Source: Idiomarinaceae bacterium HL-53
GTDB lineage: Bacteria; Pseudomonadota; Gammaproteobacteria; Enterobacterales; Alteromonadaceae
Length of the DNA stretch: 64,000 nucleotides
Reading direction: 5' to 3'
NCBI GenBank assembly: GCA_001458075.1
Contig: LN899469.1
Location: 1,648,659 to 1,712,658 of the forward strand
The translations under genes were made by a program, and so were the position numbers. Every line of letters begins with the position of its first letter. The first letter of the stretch is position 1. Positions 56,731 through 64,000 of this stretch are shown in pieces. The notes under the pieces are model-generated. The model had not been told where the DNA came from, made no database searches, and saw nothing but the letters and a program-made list of their open reading frames with translations.

Positions 56731-56767
56731 GCGTGCCATTTGAGCTCCAGTCAGCCATAATTTATCA

Positions 56768-57370
56768 ATGAATATTGATCCCCTAAAAGAAAGTATTGAA
56801 ACTGTTCTATTGAGTGAGCAGAATTCTCTGAAGGAATTCGAACTCATTCAAAAGCTGCAAGCGCCTCCATTTGGAGTAATAGCGGAAGACGCCTTACGCA
56901 CTGAATTGAAGCTCTTCCAGACTCATTTCTTAGTTTTTCATTGTCTTTATCTTCTGCGGGACGAATGGCGCAATCAAAAGCTGTTTGATATTGAGATCGA
57001 TGCGCTCGCAATTCGCGTCCTCCCATACTCTTCCGGGCAGGAGGGTCTCTCTCTCGAAGACACTTTACGTAGTTACTATCTGAATCTTGAGCACTGGCAT
57101 GAAACCACACAAGTCGACGTTGAGTCGCTCTTGAATCGCTTCTGGTCTGGATTAGTTGGAGAGCCCACAACTGTTTCGGCGGCATCTTTGGAAGTTGCAT
57201 TGTCTGAACTTGAGCTAACAGCTGCACCCACAAGTTTGGCTGAGTTAAAAACGCATTATCGAAAAATGACATATACTGTACACCCAGACAAAGGGGGCAG
57301 TACCGAGCAGATGCAAAGAGTTCAAAACGCTTATCAAACGTTAAGCACCTATTTGAGAGCGAACTCTTAA
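56768..57370 (+). CDS. DnaJ-related protein with C-terminal J domain
   Basis: Cytosolic J-domain protein of 200 residues. The N-terminal 130 residues belong to the DNAJ-related domain found in marine gammaproteobacteria. The C terminus holds a short J domain with helix II (AELKTHYRKMTYTVHPDKGG) and the HPD motif, which stimulates DnaK ATPase. Its clients are unknown. It is monocistronic and converges on a receiver gene. Confidence 0.82.
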   Translation: MNIDPLKESIETVLLSEQNSLKEFELIQKLQAPPFGVIAEDALRTELKLFQTHFLVFHCLYLLRDEWRNQKLFDIEIDALAIRVLPYSSGQEGLSLEDTLRSYYLNLEHWHETTQVDVESLLNRFWSGLVGEPTTVSAASLEVALSELELTAAPTSLAELKTHYRKMTYTVHPDKGGSTEQMQRVQNAYQTLSTYLRANS

Positions 57371-57381
57371 GAGCTTTCCCT

Positions 57382-57747
57382 TTACTTTAAAACGTAGGGG
57401 GCAATGATCTCTTCAAGCGCTTCGGGAGAAACCGGCTTGTGCAAAGTATGATTCATACCCGCTTCTCTACATGCATTGAGTTCCGTCGGGCTTTGGTGGC
57501 CTGTAAGTGCAATAATCGGAGTCTCACTAAATTGTACTAACTTGCGTAATTCAGCACACACTTCAGCACCCGTTAAATAGGGCATTTCGTAATCTAAAAT
57601 AATGAGTGTTGGTTGGAGTGCTTTGGCTTGGTCTAATGCTTCTTGACCGTGACTTGCCGTAATAACGTCGACCGAGAAAGTACTTAACATCGCTTTAAGT
57701 ACTTCTAGGCTAATAAAATCGTCGTCGGCAATGAGTATTGATGTCAT
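57382..57747 (-). CDS. single-domain response regulator (CheY-like)
   Basis: 121-residue receiver with no output domain. The acidic pair is in IADDDF, the phosphorylated Asp is in LIILDYEMPY (about residue 52), the Thr is in ALTGH, and the Lys is in LHKPVSPE. It may act as a phosphorelay partner or protein-binding switch. No adjacent kinase; the hybrid kinase of this window is 9 kb away. Confidence 0.9.
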   Translation of the reverse strand: MTSILIADDDFISLEVLKAMLSTFSVDVITASHGQEALDQAKALQPTLIILDYEMPYLTGAEVCAELRKLVQFSETPIIALTGHQSPTELNACREAGMNHTLHKPVSPEALEEIIAPYVLK

Positions 57748-57821
57748 CCCTTTTCACCGTGTATACGAAATCTATACAACTAGGCTAACATAAAATATGG
57801 GTTCGTTATACTAAAACGCTG

Positions 57822-58487
57822 TTATACAAGCCATAGATAAAGCCATAGTGTGTTAATGATGAGTAACCCGTAACCCCACAAGCCGTTTCTTAACTTAAGC
57901 TCTCCATTCAAAGCAGAATTGATTTCCTTTTTGCGACCATGAATCATGGCACCTGTGAGCTTCACACCCTTAAACCGATAGGTAATAATTGCTGCGATAT
58001 GAACCACGATAAAAATTTTTATCACAGTCCAATTGCCGTGGTGAATCGAAGTGAGCAGCTTTGCAATGTCGTTACTCACCCAATCCGCAAGAGGACCGCG
58101 AAAGAAAATTGCATCGTCGGTGAATAAGCCTGTTGAGCCTTGGAATAAGAGCAGTAATAGTAATGCAATGACCGACCACCCGCCCAATGGGTTATGGCTT
58201 AAGTGATTGTCTTCTTTAAGGTCAGCATTGAAATTGCGCAAATATTGTAAAACCTTCTTGGGCCCTACCAAAAAATAGCGAAAGCGGGCGTTCTCACTTC
58301 CCCAAAAGCCCCACATAATACGAGTTAAGATCAGTGCGAGAGTAAAAACTCCTAAGAGTTCGTGTTGATCCACGAACTCAAATTTACCACCTGTAAACCA
58401 GAGAGCTCCAATGGCTGCAACTAGCAACCAGTGGAACCCGCGCACGAAACTATCCCATATCATCATTTGCTGGCTCCTATTCGCCAT
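57822..58487 (-). CDS. cytochrome b561-family di-heme membrane protein
   Basis: Four-helix cytochrome b561/Ni-hydrogenase-b type protein, 221 residues. Histidines suited to heme binding lie in SFVRGFHWLLVAAIG, VDQHELLGVF, and HHGNWTVIKIFIVVHIAAIITY. It lies 21 bases downstream of a cytochrome c' gene, so the pair may move electrons across the inner membrane between quinol and the periplasmic cytochrome. The electron donor is unknown. Confidence 0.87.
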   Translation of the reverse strand: MANRSQQMMIWDSFVRGFHWLLVAAIGALWFTGGKFEFVDQHELLGVFTLALILTRIMWGFWGSENARFRYFLVGPKKVLQYLRNFNADLKEDNHLSHNPLGGWSVIALLLLLLFQGSTGLFTDDAIFFRGPLADWVSNDIAKLLTSIHHGNWTVIKIFIVVHIAAIITYRFKGVKLTGAMIHGRKKEINSALNGELKLRNGLWGYGLLIINTLWLYLWLV

Positions 58488-58508
58488 TTTTCGGTGAGGT
58501 TTGCAAAG

Positions 58509-58976
58509 TTAGTCGGCGCGATAACCTTCATGACACTGCTGACAAGTGCGTGCAGTTGCCATGAATGCTGGGCGAATCTCTGACATGTCTCCTGACTGCG
58601 CTGCTTCTGCCAGATTTTGTGAGGCATCAATGAGTGCTTGTGATTTTTCTGCGAAATCGTCCCAGTCTTCCCAAATGGCTGGTAACGCATCGCTATTTGT
58701 TGTCACGTTCGCGCCCACACCGGTAAAGCCGTCCCATGGAATATAACTCAAGTGGGAGAGGGCTTCTGCACGGGCTTCGAACATGGCGGCGTCGTATGGC
58801 ATTTCATTGCGTACCATGGCTGCCATGATGCCGAAGTTGTCACGAATCAAAGCTAAAGCTTGTTGACGATATTCAACAGCTTCATTCTCTTCAGTAAATG
58901 GGTTTGCATACAATGTTGCTGCAAACGATGACAAGATAAGGGTGCTAGTAGCGACTGCTAATTTAAGCTTTTGCAT
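58509..58976 (-). CDS. cytochrome c'
   Basis: Periplasmic four-helix-bundle cytochrome of 155 residues. A signal peptide ends near SFAATLYA. The heme motif is near the C terminus: CQQCHEG in TARTCQQCHEGYRAD, as is usual for cytochrome c'. These proteins bind NO and are often part of nitrosative stress protection. It precedes the b561 gene with a short gap and probably forms an operon. A partly palindromic segment around 58998-59024 lies upstream. Confidence 0.88.
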   Translation of the reverse strand: MQKLKLAVATSTLILSSFAATLYANPFTEENEAVEYRQQALALIRDNFGIMAAMVRNEMPYDAAMFEARAEALSHLSYIPWDGFTGVGANVTTNSDALPAIWEDWDDFAEKSQALIDASQNLAEAAQSGDMSEIRPAFMATARTCQQCHEGYRAD

Positions 58977-59171
58977 GTGAACTCCTTAGTATGCTGTTAT
59001 AGGTTTTGTGAGCTTACCAAACCTTATACTAATCTACTCGAAATTTGGGTTGAATGTTATTTTACCCATGGAACTTTATCGTTTTGTTACAACAATTCAT
59101 CTCCCGCTACTTGCTTTTAGAGGTGTTTTAGCGGCGTAATGGCTTCTTTATTATTTCTATGGGAGTTACTT

Positions 59172-62100
59172 ATGAAGCGAACTGGCAGCATGTTTGCTCT
59201 CAGTGTTGCGGTTAGCGCGATGGTAGGCTCGTTGGCAAGTGCCGACCAAACCACACCTGTGCAAGGCCTACATCACCGCAATCCAACCACGATAGCCCTT
59301 ACCAACGCAACGTTGATCACTGAGCCAGGCGAAGTGATCGAAAATGCGACTTTGGTGCTCGAAAATGGATTAATTCGCTCGATTGAGAGGAACAACCGAG
59401 CGCCTGCAGGGGCCCGTGTGGTCGATTTAACGGGGTACATAATTTACCCAGGCTTCATCGACGCATATAGCAACTATGGTGTGAGTGCTCCCGCTGAATC
59501 TCCTCGTAGAGGTAGAGGAACTCCACCCGTGTACTCAAATGCGCGAGAAGGAGGAAATGCGAGTAATGCTGCTATTCATGCCGAAAGAAATTGGTATGAA
59601 ACGGTGAGCGCACAACCTGATCAAGCGAAATCTTATGTAGAGCATGGTTTTACAGCAGTTCAGTCGGTTCGTATGGATGGTATTTTTCGCGGTCGGTCGA
59701 CGACCATTTCACTGGCAGACGATATCCCGAACGACATTATTTACAGAGCGCTCGGACGACATGTTGCGTCCTTTGATAAGGGCAGTTCAACTCAGCAGTA
59801 CCCGAATTCATTAATGGGAAGCATTGCACTGATTCGTCAAACCCTGTCTGACGCGAACTGGTATGCGCAAGCAAAAGGTCTACAGACCACATCCGGGCCG
59901 GTCGAATTCAATAGCGCATTAGAAGCAATGGCTAATCTTAATTCAGAACGCATTATCTTTGAGGCGACCGATGATTTAAATCTACTGCGTGCACAGCGTG
60001 TGTTTAATGAATTTTCAGTACCGTTAACGGGCATTGGTTCGGGTTTTGAATATTCCCGCCTAGACGAGATTCGTGCTGCTAATCTCGATCTTATTCTGCC
60101 GGTGAATTTCCCTGCTGCACCGAGTGTTGAAGGGCAGTTGGGCGAGCTCGATGTTTCTCTTGCAGATTTACGGCACTGGGAGCGAGCACCAGGGAATGCA
60201 GCCGCGCTTGCGCGTGCCGATATCCGGTTCTCGTTTACGCTGCATGGTTTACAGAATAAAAAAGACTTTTGGCCTAACCTTCGTAAAGCCGTGGATCATG
60301 GTCTCTCTCCACGCACTGCATTGGCCGCACTTACGACAGTTCCAGCGGAGCAAGCCGGTGTCGCTGATCAGGCAGGGCGGATTGCACCAGGCTATCGTGC
60401 TGACCTAGTGGTGGCAAAAGGGGATCTTTTCGAAGATGGACAAATCATGTCGGTTTGGTTACAGGGTCAAGAAACTTCACTTGAACCTCTTCATACGGTG
60501 TCTTTTGCCGGTCAGTACACCCTGACCTTGGATGAACTCGAGTTAGCTTTAAAAATCACCTCAGGCGGACGCATGAGCGGCACCATGAGCCAAGGTGAGG
60601 CACAAGAAGTTGCGCTTCGTCAGGTGCGCCAAGAAGATGACAAATTGCAGTTTTTGGCTGATCTCGATACTTTTGGCAGGGAAGGAACTTATCGTTTTGA
60701 GCTCACGCGTGAGAGTGCAACCATGCTAAGTGGTCGGGCTCAATCGACGGCTGGCAGGCTGTCTGCGGTGGTGGCAAGCCAGGCAGAAGCAGAAAGTGAC
60801 TCTCAAGGAGAAGATACGAGCGCATCGCCGAACGTGAGTTATGTGAGCAACTTAACCTATCCAAACATCGGTTTCGGTGCTGCAAGCCGACCAGAGCAAG
60901 TGAATGTACACATTCGCAACGCGACCATCTGGACGGCGGATGAGCAAGGTATTCTCGAGAATGCGGATATGATCGTGCGCGATGGTCGCGTTCATCGGAT
61001 TGGCAGAGGTTTGTCGACGCCGCGTGGGTATGAAGTGATCGACGGTACCGACATGCATATCACGCCAGGCATGATTGATGAGCATTCCCACATTGCTATT
61101 TCGCAAGGCGTGAATGAGGGAACAGAAGCCGTCACCGCAGAAGTTCGCATTGGTGATGTCGTCAATCCCGATGATATTCATATCTATCGTTCGCTCGCCG
61201 GTGGGACAACGATTGCACATCTTCTGCACGGCTCTGCCAATCCGATTGGCGGACAAGGACAGGCGATCAAGTTACGATGGGGTGAAGGTGCGGAAGGCCT
61301 CAAATTTGCGGAAACGCCACCAACCATCAAAATGGCACTTGGTGAAAACGTGAAACAGAGTAACTGGGGCGACTTATACCGGGTACGTTACCCGCAAACT
61401 CGTATGGGTGTTGCTGCGATTATGCGAGACTTCTTCCAAGCGGCTCGAGAATATCAAGAAGCACTCGATAGCTATGCTGACTTGAGTCGTTCAGAGCGCC
61501 GTCGTGTTGCGCCACCTCGCCCAAATTATCGCTTACAAACTTTAGCCGAAATTTTGAGTGGTGAGCGCTTTACTCACGTCCACAGTTACGTGGCTTCTGA
61601 AGTGTTGGCATTGATTGATGTAGCCGAGGAACTTGGATTTCAGATTCAAACCTTTACCCATATCCTCGAAGGATACAAAGTTGCAGAAGAAATGGCCGCT
61701 CACGGCGCAAGTGCGTCTACCTTCGCAGATTGGTGGGCCTTTAAATTTGAAGCTTATGATGCAGTACCATTTAATGCCTGCCTCATGATGGAGCAGGGGG
61801 TACTGACGAGTATCAATTCAGATAGCAACGACCTGCAAAGACGTTTGAACACTGAGGCAGCGAAGTCGGTCCGCTATTGTGGCATGGATGAACACGAAGC
61901 GCTTAAAATGGCGACTCTGTATCCTGCGATGCAACTACGAATTGATGAGTACGTAGGGAGCCTTACACAAGGTAAGCACGCCGACTTTGTCATTTGGAAT
62001 GCGCATCCGCTGTCAGCATACGCACAACCGCAACAAACTTGGATTGAAGGGCGTAAGTACTTTGATCGAGAAGCAGACCTCATGCAAAGAGAGGCTGTTG

Positions 62101-62282
62101 CGGCTGAGCGCCAAGCACTTGTTCAACGTGTTCTTGCTGCCGGTGACGAAGCGCAGCGTGGCGCGAATGGCGGTTATCGCCGAGAGCAACCCACGTGGCA
62201 TTGCAATGATAACCACGACGTTTGGTTAGAAGACATTTACCACACGCTGACACATATTCACGCGGCAGAGGGAGTGCAATAA
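59172..62282 (+). CDS. exported tandem amidohydrolase-domain protein
   Basis: Protein of 1036 residues with a signal peptide (MKRTGSMFALSVAVSAMVGS, ends near ASA). It contains two amidohydrolase-like regions. The first, about residues 35-440, has the outer beta sandwich and PGFIDAYSNYG where a metal-binding HxH would be expected, so it lacks those ligands. The second, about 580-1000, has GMIDEHSHIAISQG with H638 and H640, further His in HVHSYVASE and FTHILEG, and the catalytic-type Asp in INSDSND. It therefore appears to have one active centre. The start ATG at 59172 fits GGGAG and the signal peptide. A one-base overlap links it to the next gene. Substrate is unknown. Confidence 0.85.
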   Translation: MKRTGSMFALSVAVSAMVGSLASADQTTPVQGLHHRNPTTIALTNATLITEPGEVIENATLVLENGLIRSIERNNRAPAGARVVDLTGYIIYPGFIDAYSNYGVSAPAESPRRGRGTPPVYSNAREGGNASNAAIHAERNWYETVSAQPDQAKSYVEHGFTAVQSVRMDGIFRGRSTTISLADDIPNDIIYRALGRHVASFDKGSSTQQYPNSLMGSIALIRQTLSDANWYAQAKGLQTTSGPVEFNSALEAMANLNSERIIFEATDDLNLLRAQRVFNEFSVPLTGIGSGFEYSRLDEIRAANLDLILPVNFPAAPSVEGQLGELDVSLADLRHWERAPGNAAALARADIRFSFTLHGLQNKKDFWPNLRKAVDHGLSPRTALAALTTVPAEQAGVADQAGRIAPGYRADLVVAKGDLFEDGQIMSVWLQGQETSLEPLHTVSFAGQYTLTLDELELALKITSGGRMSGTMSQGEAQEVALRQVRQEDDKLQFLADLDTFGREGTYRFELTRESATMLSGRAQSTAGRLSAVVASQAEAESDSQGEDTSASPNVSYVSNLTYPNIGFGAASRPEQVNVHIRNATIWTADEQGILENADMIVRDGRVHRIGRGLSTPRGYEVIDGTDMHITPGMIDEHSHIAISQGVNEGTEAVTAEVRIGDVVNPDDIHIYRSLAGGTTIAHLLHGSANPIGGQGQAIKLRWGEGAEGLKFAETPPTIKMALGENVKQSNWGDLYRVRYPQTRMGVAAIMRDFFQAAREYQEALDSYADLSRSERRRVAPPRPNYRLQTLAEILSGERFTHVHSYVASEVLALIDVAEELGFQIQTFTHILEGYKVAEEMAAHGASASTFADWWAFKFEAYDAVPFNACLMMEQGVLTSINSDSNDLQRRLNTEAAKSVRYCGMDEHEALKMATLYPAMQLRIDEYVGSLTQGKHADFVIWNAHPLSAYAQPQQTWIEGRKYFDREADLMQREAVAAERQALVQRVLAAGDEAQRGANGGYRREQPTWHCNDNHDVWLEDIYHTLTHIHAAEGVQ

Positions 62283-63565
62283 TGAAAAAATTAATAGTAT
62301 GGGTTATCGCACTTGTTTCCTTTTCGGTGAGTGCACACAATATCCCACCAGGCGAGACCGCAAGTGGTTATGTGTTGTTACAAGGAGGTACCGTGCATAC
62401 GGTTTCTGGAGGAACGTTTCCTGCTACCGATTTATTACTAAATGGAGACAAAATAGCGGCGATTGGAACCGGCCTTGAAGTGCCCGAAGGTGCGCGTGTG
62501 ATCAATATTGAAGGGCAGCATGTTTATCCGGGTCTCATCGCTATTGATACGACGCTGGGGTTGATAGAACTCTCACAAGCGCGGCCCACTGATGATACGG
62601 AAGAGGTGGGCGATGTAACGCCTGAAGTTGTTGCTCATCATGCTTTTAACGCAGATTCGGAGATTATCCCCACTGTTAGATATATGGGAATAACTCATTC
62701 ACTCGTGGTTCCAGAGGGCGACTTAGTGCGGGGCCAATCGAGTTTAATGCAGCTTGATGGCTGGAATTGGCAAGATGCTTTAGTTGCGGGCTCGCTTGGA
62801 ATGCATGTTTCATGGCCGCGTGTTGGCCTCAATAACGCTTGGTGGGAATGGCGTAGTCCTGAACAACAAAGGAAAGCAAATGCCGAAGCGCGCGAGCGTC
62901 TTGGCGATGTTTTTGAGACTGCAGAAACCTATCATAAGGCGAGAATCGCAGGGACTCAAGATCTGGTAGACCAGCGCTGGGAAGCAATGCGCGAACTGTT
63001 CAGTGGCGATATGAAGCTGTTTGTACATGCCAATGATCGTCGACAAATTGAAGAAGCTATTGAGTTCAATCAGCAATATGGATTCGATCTAGTCATTGTC
63101 GGAGGTCGCGATGCGTGGATGATGGGCGAAGAGCTGGCCGCGCAAGAAGTTCCAGTTGTCTTTACATCACCTTATGGACTGCCTGCAAGAGAGGACGAAG
63201 CTTATGACACCGCATATGCGACTCCAGCGCGGCTTTATGAAGCGGGTGTGCAGTTTGCGATTGGCTATGCGGGCTACTGGGATAGTCGTAACCTAGCTTT
63301 TGGCGCCGGCAATTCGGTTGCTTACGGTTTAGAGTATCAACAAGCGTTACGAGCCATCACTTTATCGGCTGCCGAGATATTAGGTGTCGAAGAGAGCATG
63401 GGTTCTTTGCAAGTGGGTAAACAAGCGACGTTGATCGTTTCACGGGGCGATGTGTTAGACCAGATAGGTCAAGATTTGACTCATATGTTTATTGACGGTC
63501 GTGAGGTTTCGCTCACTAGCAAACAACTTCAGCTCTATGAAAAATATCAGGAGCGCGCCGATTAG
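62282..63565 (+). CDS. exported amidohydrolase-like protein lacking the HxH motif
   Basis: 427-residue exported protein with signal peptide MKKLIVWVIALVSFSVSAHN and an amidohydrolase-like architecture: an N-terminal sandwich (LLQGGTVHTVSGGTF), the position PGLIAIDTTLGLIEL where HxH would be expected, then LFVHANDRRQIEEAI, and the C-terminal EILGVEESMGSLQVGKQATLIV. The missing HxH suggests a non-catalytic partner of the upstream protein, or a different metal site. It is coupled to the upstream gene through TAATG. A longer frame from 62222 overlaps that gene. Confidence 0.85.
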   Translation: MKKLIVWVIALVSFSVSAHNIPPGETASGYVLLQGGTVHTVSGGTFPATDLLLNGDKIAAIGTGLEVPEGARVINIEGQHVYPGLIAIDTTLGLIELSQARPTDDTEEVGDVTPEVVAHHAFNADSEIIPTVRYMGITHSLVVPEGDLVRGQSSLMQLDGWNWQDALVAGSLGMHVSWPRVGLNNAWWEWRSPEQQRKANAEARERLGDVFETAETYHKARIAGTQDLVDQRWEAMRELFSGDMKLFVHANDRRQIEEAIEFNQQYGFDLVIVGGRDAWMMGEELAAQEVPVVFTSPYGLPAREDEAYDTAYATPARLYEAGVQFAIGYAGYWDSRNLAFGAGNSVAYGLEYQQALRAITLSAAEILGVEESMGSLQVGKQATLIVSRGDVLDQIGQDLTHMFIDGREVSLTSKQLQLYEKYQERAD

Positions 63566-63600
63566 GTGGCAATGCTTGTTTACTAAAAAGTATCCCGAGA

Positions 63601-63637
63601 AAAACCCCAATCGCTTCTACAGTGTTTGGGGTTTTTT
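63601..63637. terminator. bidirectional terminator after the amidohydrolase pair
   Basis: AAAACCCCAA pairs with TTTGGGGTTTT across a 14-base loop, with T runs on both sides. It can end the amidohydrolase operon on plus and the receiver gene on minus. Confidence 0.85.
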
Positions 63638-63645
63638 ATATCGGG

Positions 63646-64000
63646 TTACTCGTGGTTATCGAGGAGTTGTTTCAATGTGCGCCGCAACACTTCAGGCTCG
63701 AACGGCTTGTCGGTAAGTGCATTCACTCCAGCTTGCTCAATTTGCGTGAGTTGCAACTCATCTGCGCGTGCTGAAACCATCAGAATCGGAATATGTTCAT
63801 GGCCCGGTTGAGCACGCACCGTCTCTGCTAGCTCGCGACCATCCATTTCTGGCATATGGTAATCGGTACAAATTAAATCGAATTGACCTTCTTCTAATGC
63901 AGCCACACCTTCACGTCCGTCGGCAGCTTCAACAACGTGAGAGATGCCAATACTCTCAAAAACACGGCGCAAATAATGACGTGAGAGATTGCTGTCATCC
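63646..64000 (-). CDS. CheY-like receiver domain protein (partial)
   Basis: The 5' end lies beyond the window. The visible 118 residues are one receiver domain: acidic residues in the first codons (DDSNLSRHYLRRVFES), phosphorylated Asp in LICTDYHMPEMDG, the Ser/Thr in LMVSARADE, and the Lys in LTDKPFEPE. The stop follows the domain directly, so any further domain must lie N-terminal, outside the window; the start is not visible. Confidence 0.88.
   Translation of the reverse strand, partial: DDSNLSRHYLRRVFESIGISHVVEAADGREGVAALEEGQFDLICTDYHMPEMDGRELAETVRAQPGHEHIPILMVSARADELQLTQIEQAGVNALTDKPFEPEVLRRTLKQLLDNHE

Noticed and set aside
58998-59024. AGGTTT/AAACCT partial palindrome upstream of the cytochrome c' gene
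   Set aside because: It may be an operator, but it is imperfect and matches no regulator consensus that I can name.

Overview
The window looks like chromosomal backbone of a marine gammaproteobacterium of the Alteromonadales. The gene content and order (rnt/motY, rsxABCDGE-nth, trpEGD(CF)BA beside rnm-yciO-scpAB-rluB, recX-alaS-csrA, ypjD/ffh-rpsP-rimM-trmD-rplS) fit an Idiomarina/Pseudidiomarina-like organism. That placement is inference from order and protein style, with no database match. Sodium energetics recur: MotY (sodium-type flagellar motor), the Rsx/Rnf complex and a biotin-dependent oxaloacetate decarboxylase pump (oadGAB).

Layout. 0-3.5 kb: redox and housekeeping genes (grxD, a 2-Cys peroxiredoxin, rnt, motY) and the start of the compact minus-strand rsxABCDGE-nth operon, which runs to 8.7 kb. 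8.8-11.5 kb: a PAP2 phosphatase, two tRNA-Asn genes, a 600-bp AT-rich gap with three DnaA boxes and an IHF-consensus site, and a class I aminotransferase. 11.6-19 kb: a MATE exporter, uvrB, two tRNA-Val, a DUF6435-like/MAPEG pair, gltX, can, then tRNA-Ala and a tandem tRNA-Glu array carrying near-palindromic repeats and a truncated fourth tRNA-Glu. 19-26.4 kb: folM/folK, tesA/ybbA-ybbP, a YfcH-type epimerase and a PerM-type membrane protein. 26.4-33.4 kb: the complete trp operon with its promoter, a Trp-Trp leader peptide and an attenuator. 33.4-38.7 kb: rnm-yciO-scpA-scpB-rluB-agmatine deiminase-recX, a run of touching plus-strand genes. 38.8-45.6 kb: alaS, csrA, tRNA-Ser, two tRNA-Arg and oadGAB. 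45.6-53.1 kb: a hybrid histidine kinase with a small membrane protein behind it, gshA, a transglycosylase-like lipoprotein, a CorB/CorC-type protein and ypjD. 53.2-57.4 kb: ffh, rpsP-rimM-trmD-rplS and a DnaJ-related protein. 57.4-64 kb: a lone receiver, a cytochrome b561/c' pair, two exported amidohydrolase-fold proteins and a second receiver cut by the window edge.

Most genes are ordinary and well conserved. I see no CRISPR array, prophage, insertion sequence with a transposase, toxin-antitoxin pair or defence island. The points most worth following are the DARS/datA-like DnaA-box cluster, the tRNA-Glu array with its att-like 40-bp tRNA fragment, the exported amidohydrolase pair in which two of three domains lack the HxH metal motif, the attenuator, and three short genes (57, 58 and 83 residues). 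Nothing here convinces me that a wholly undescribed multi-gene system is present.
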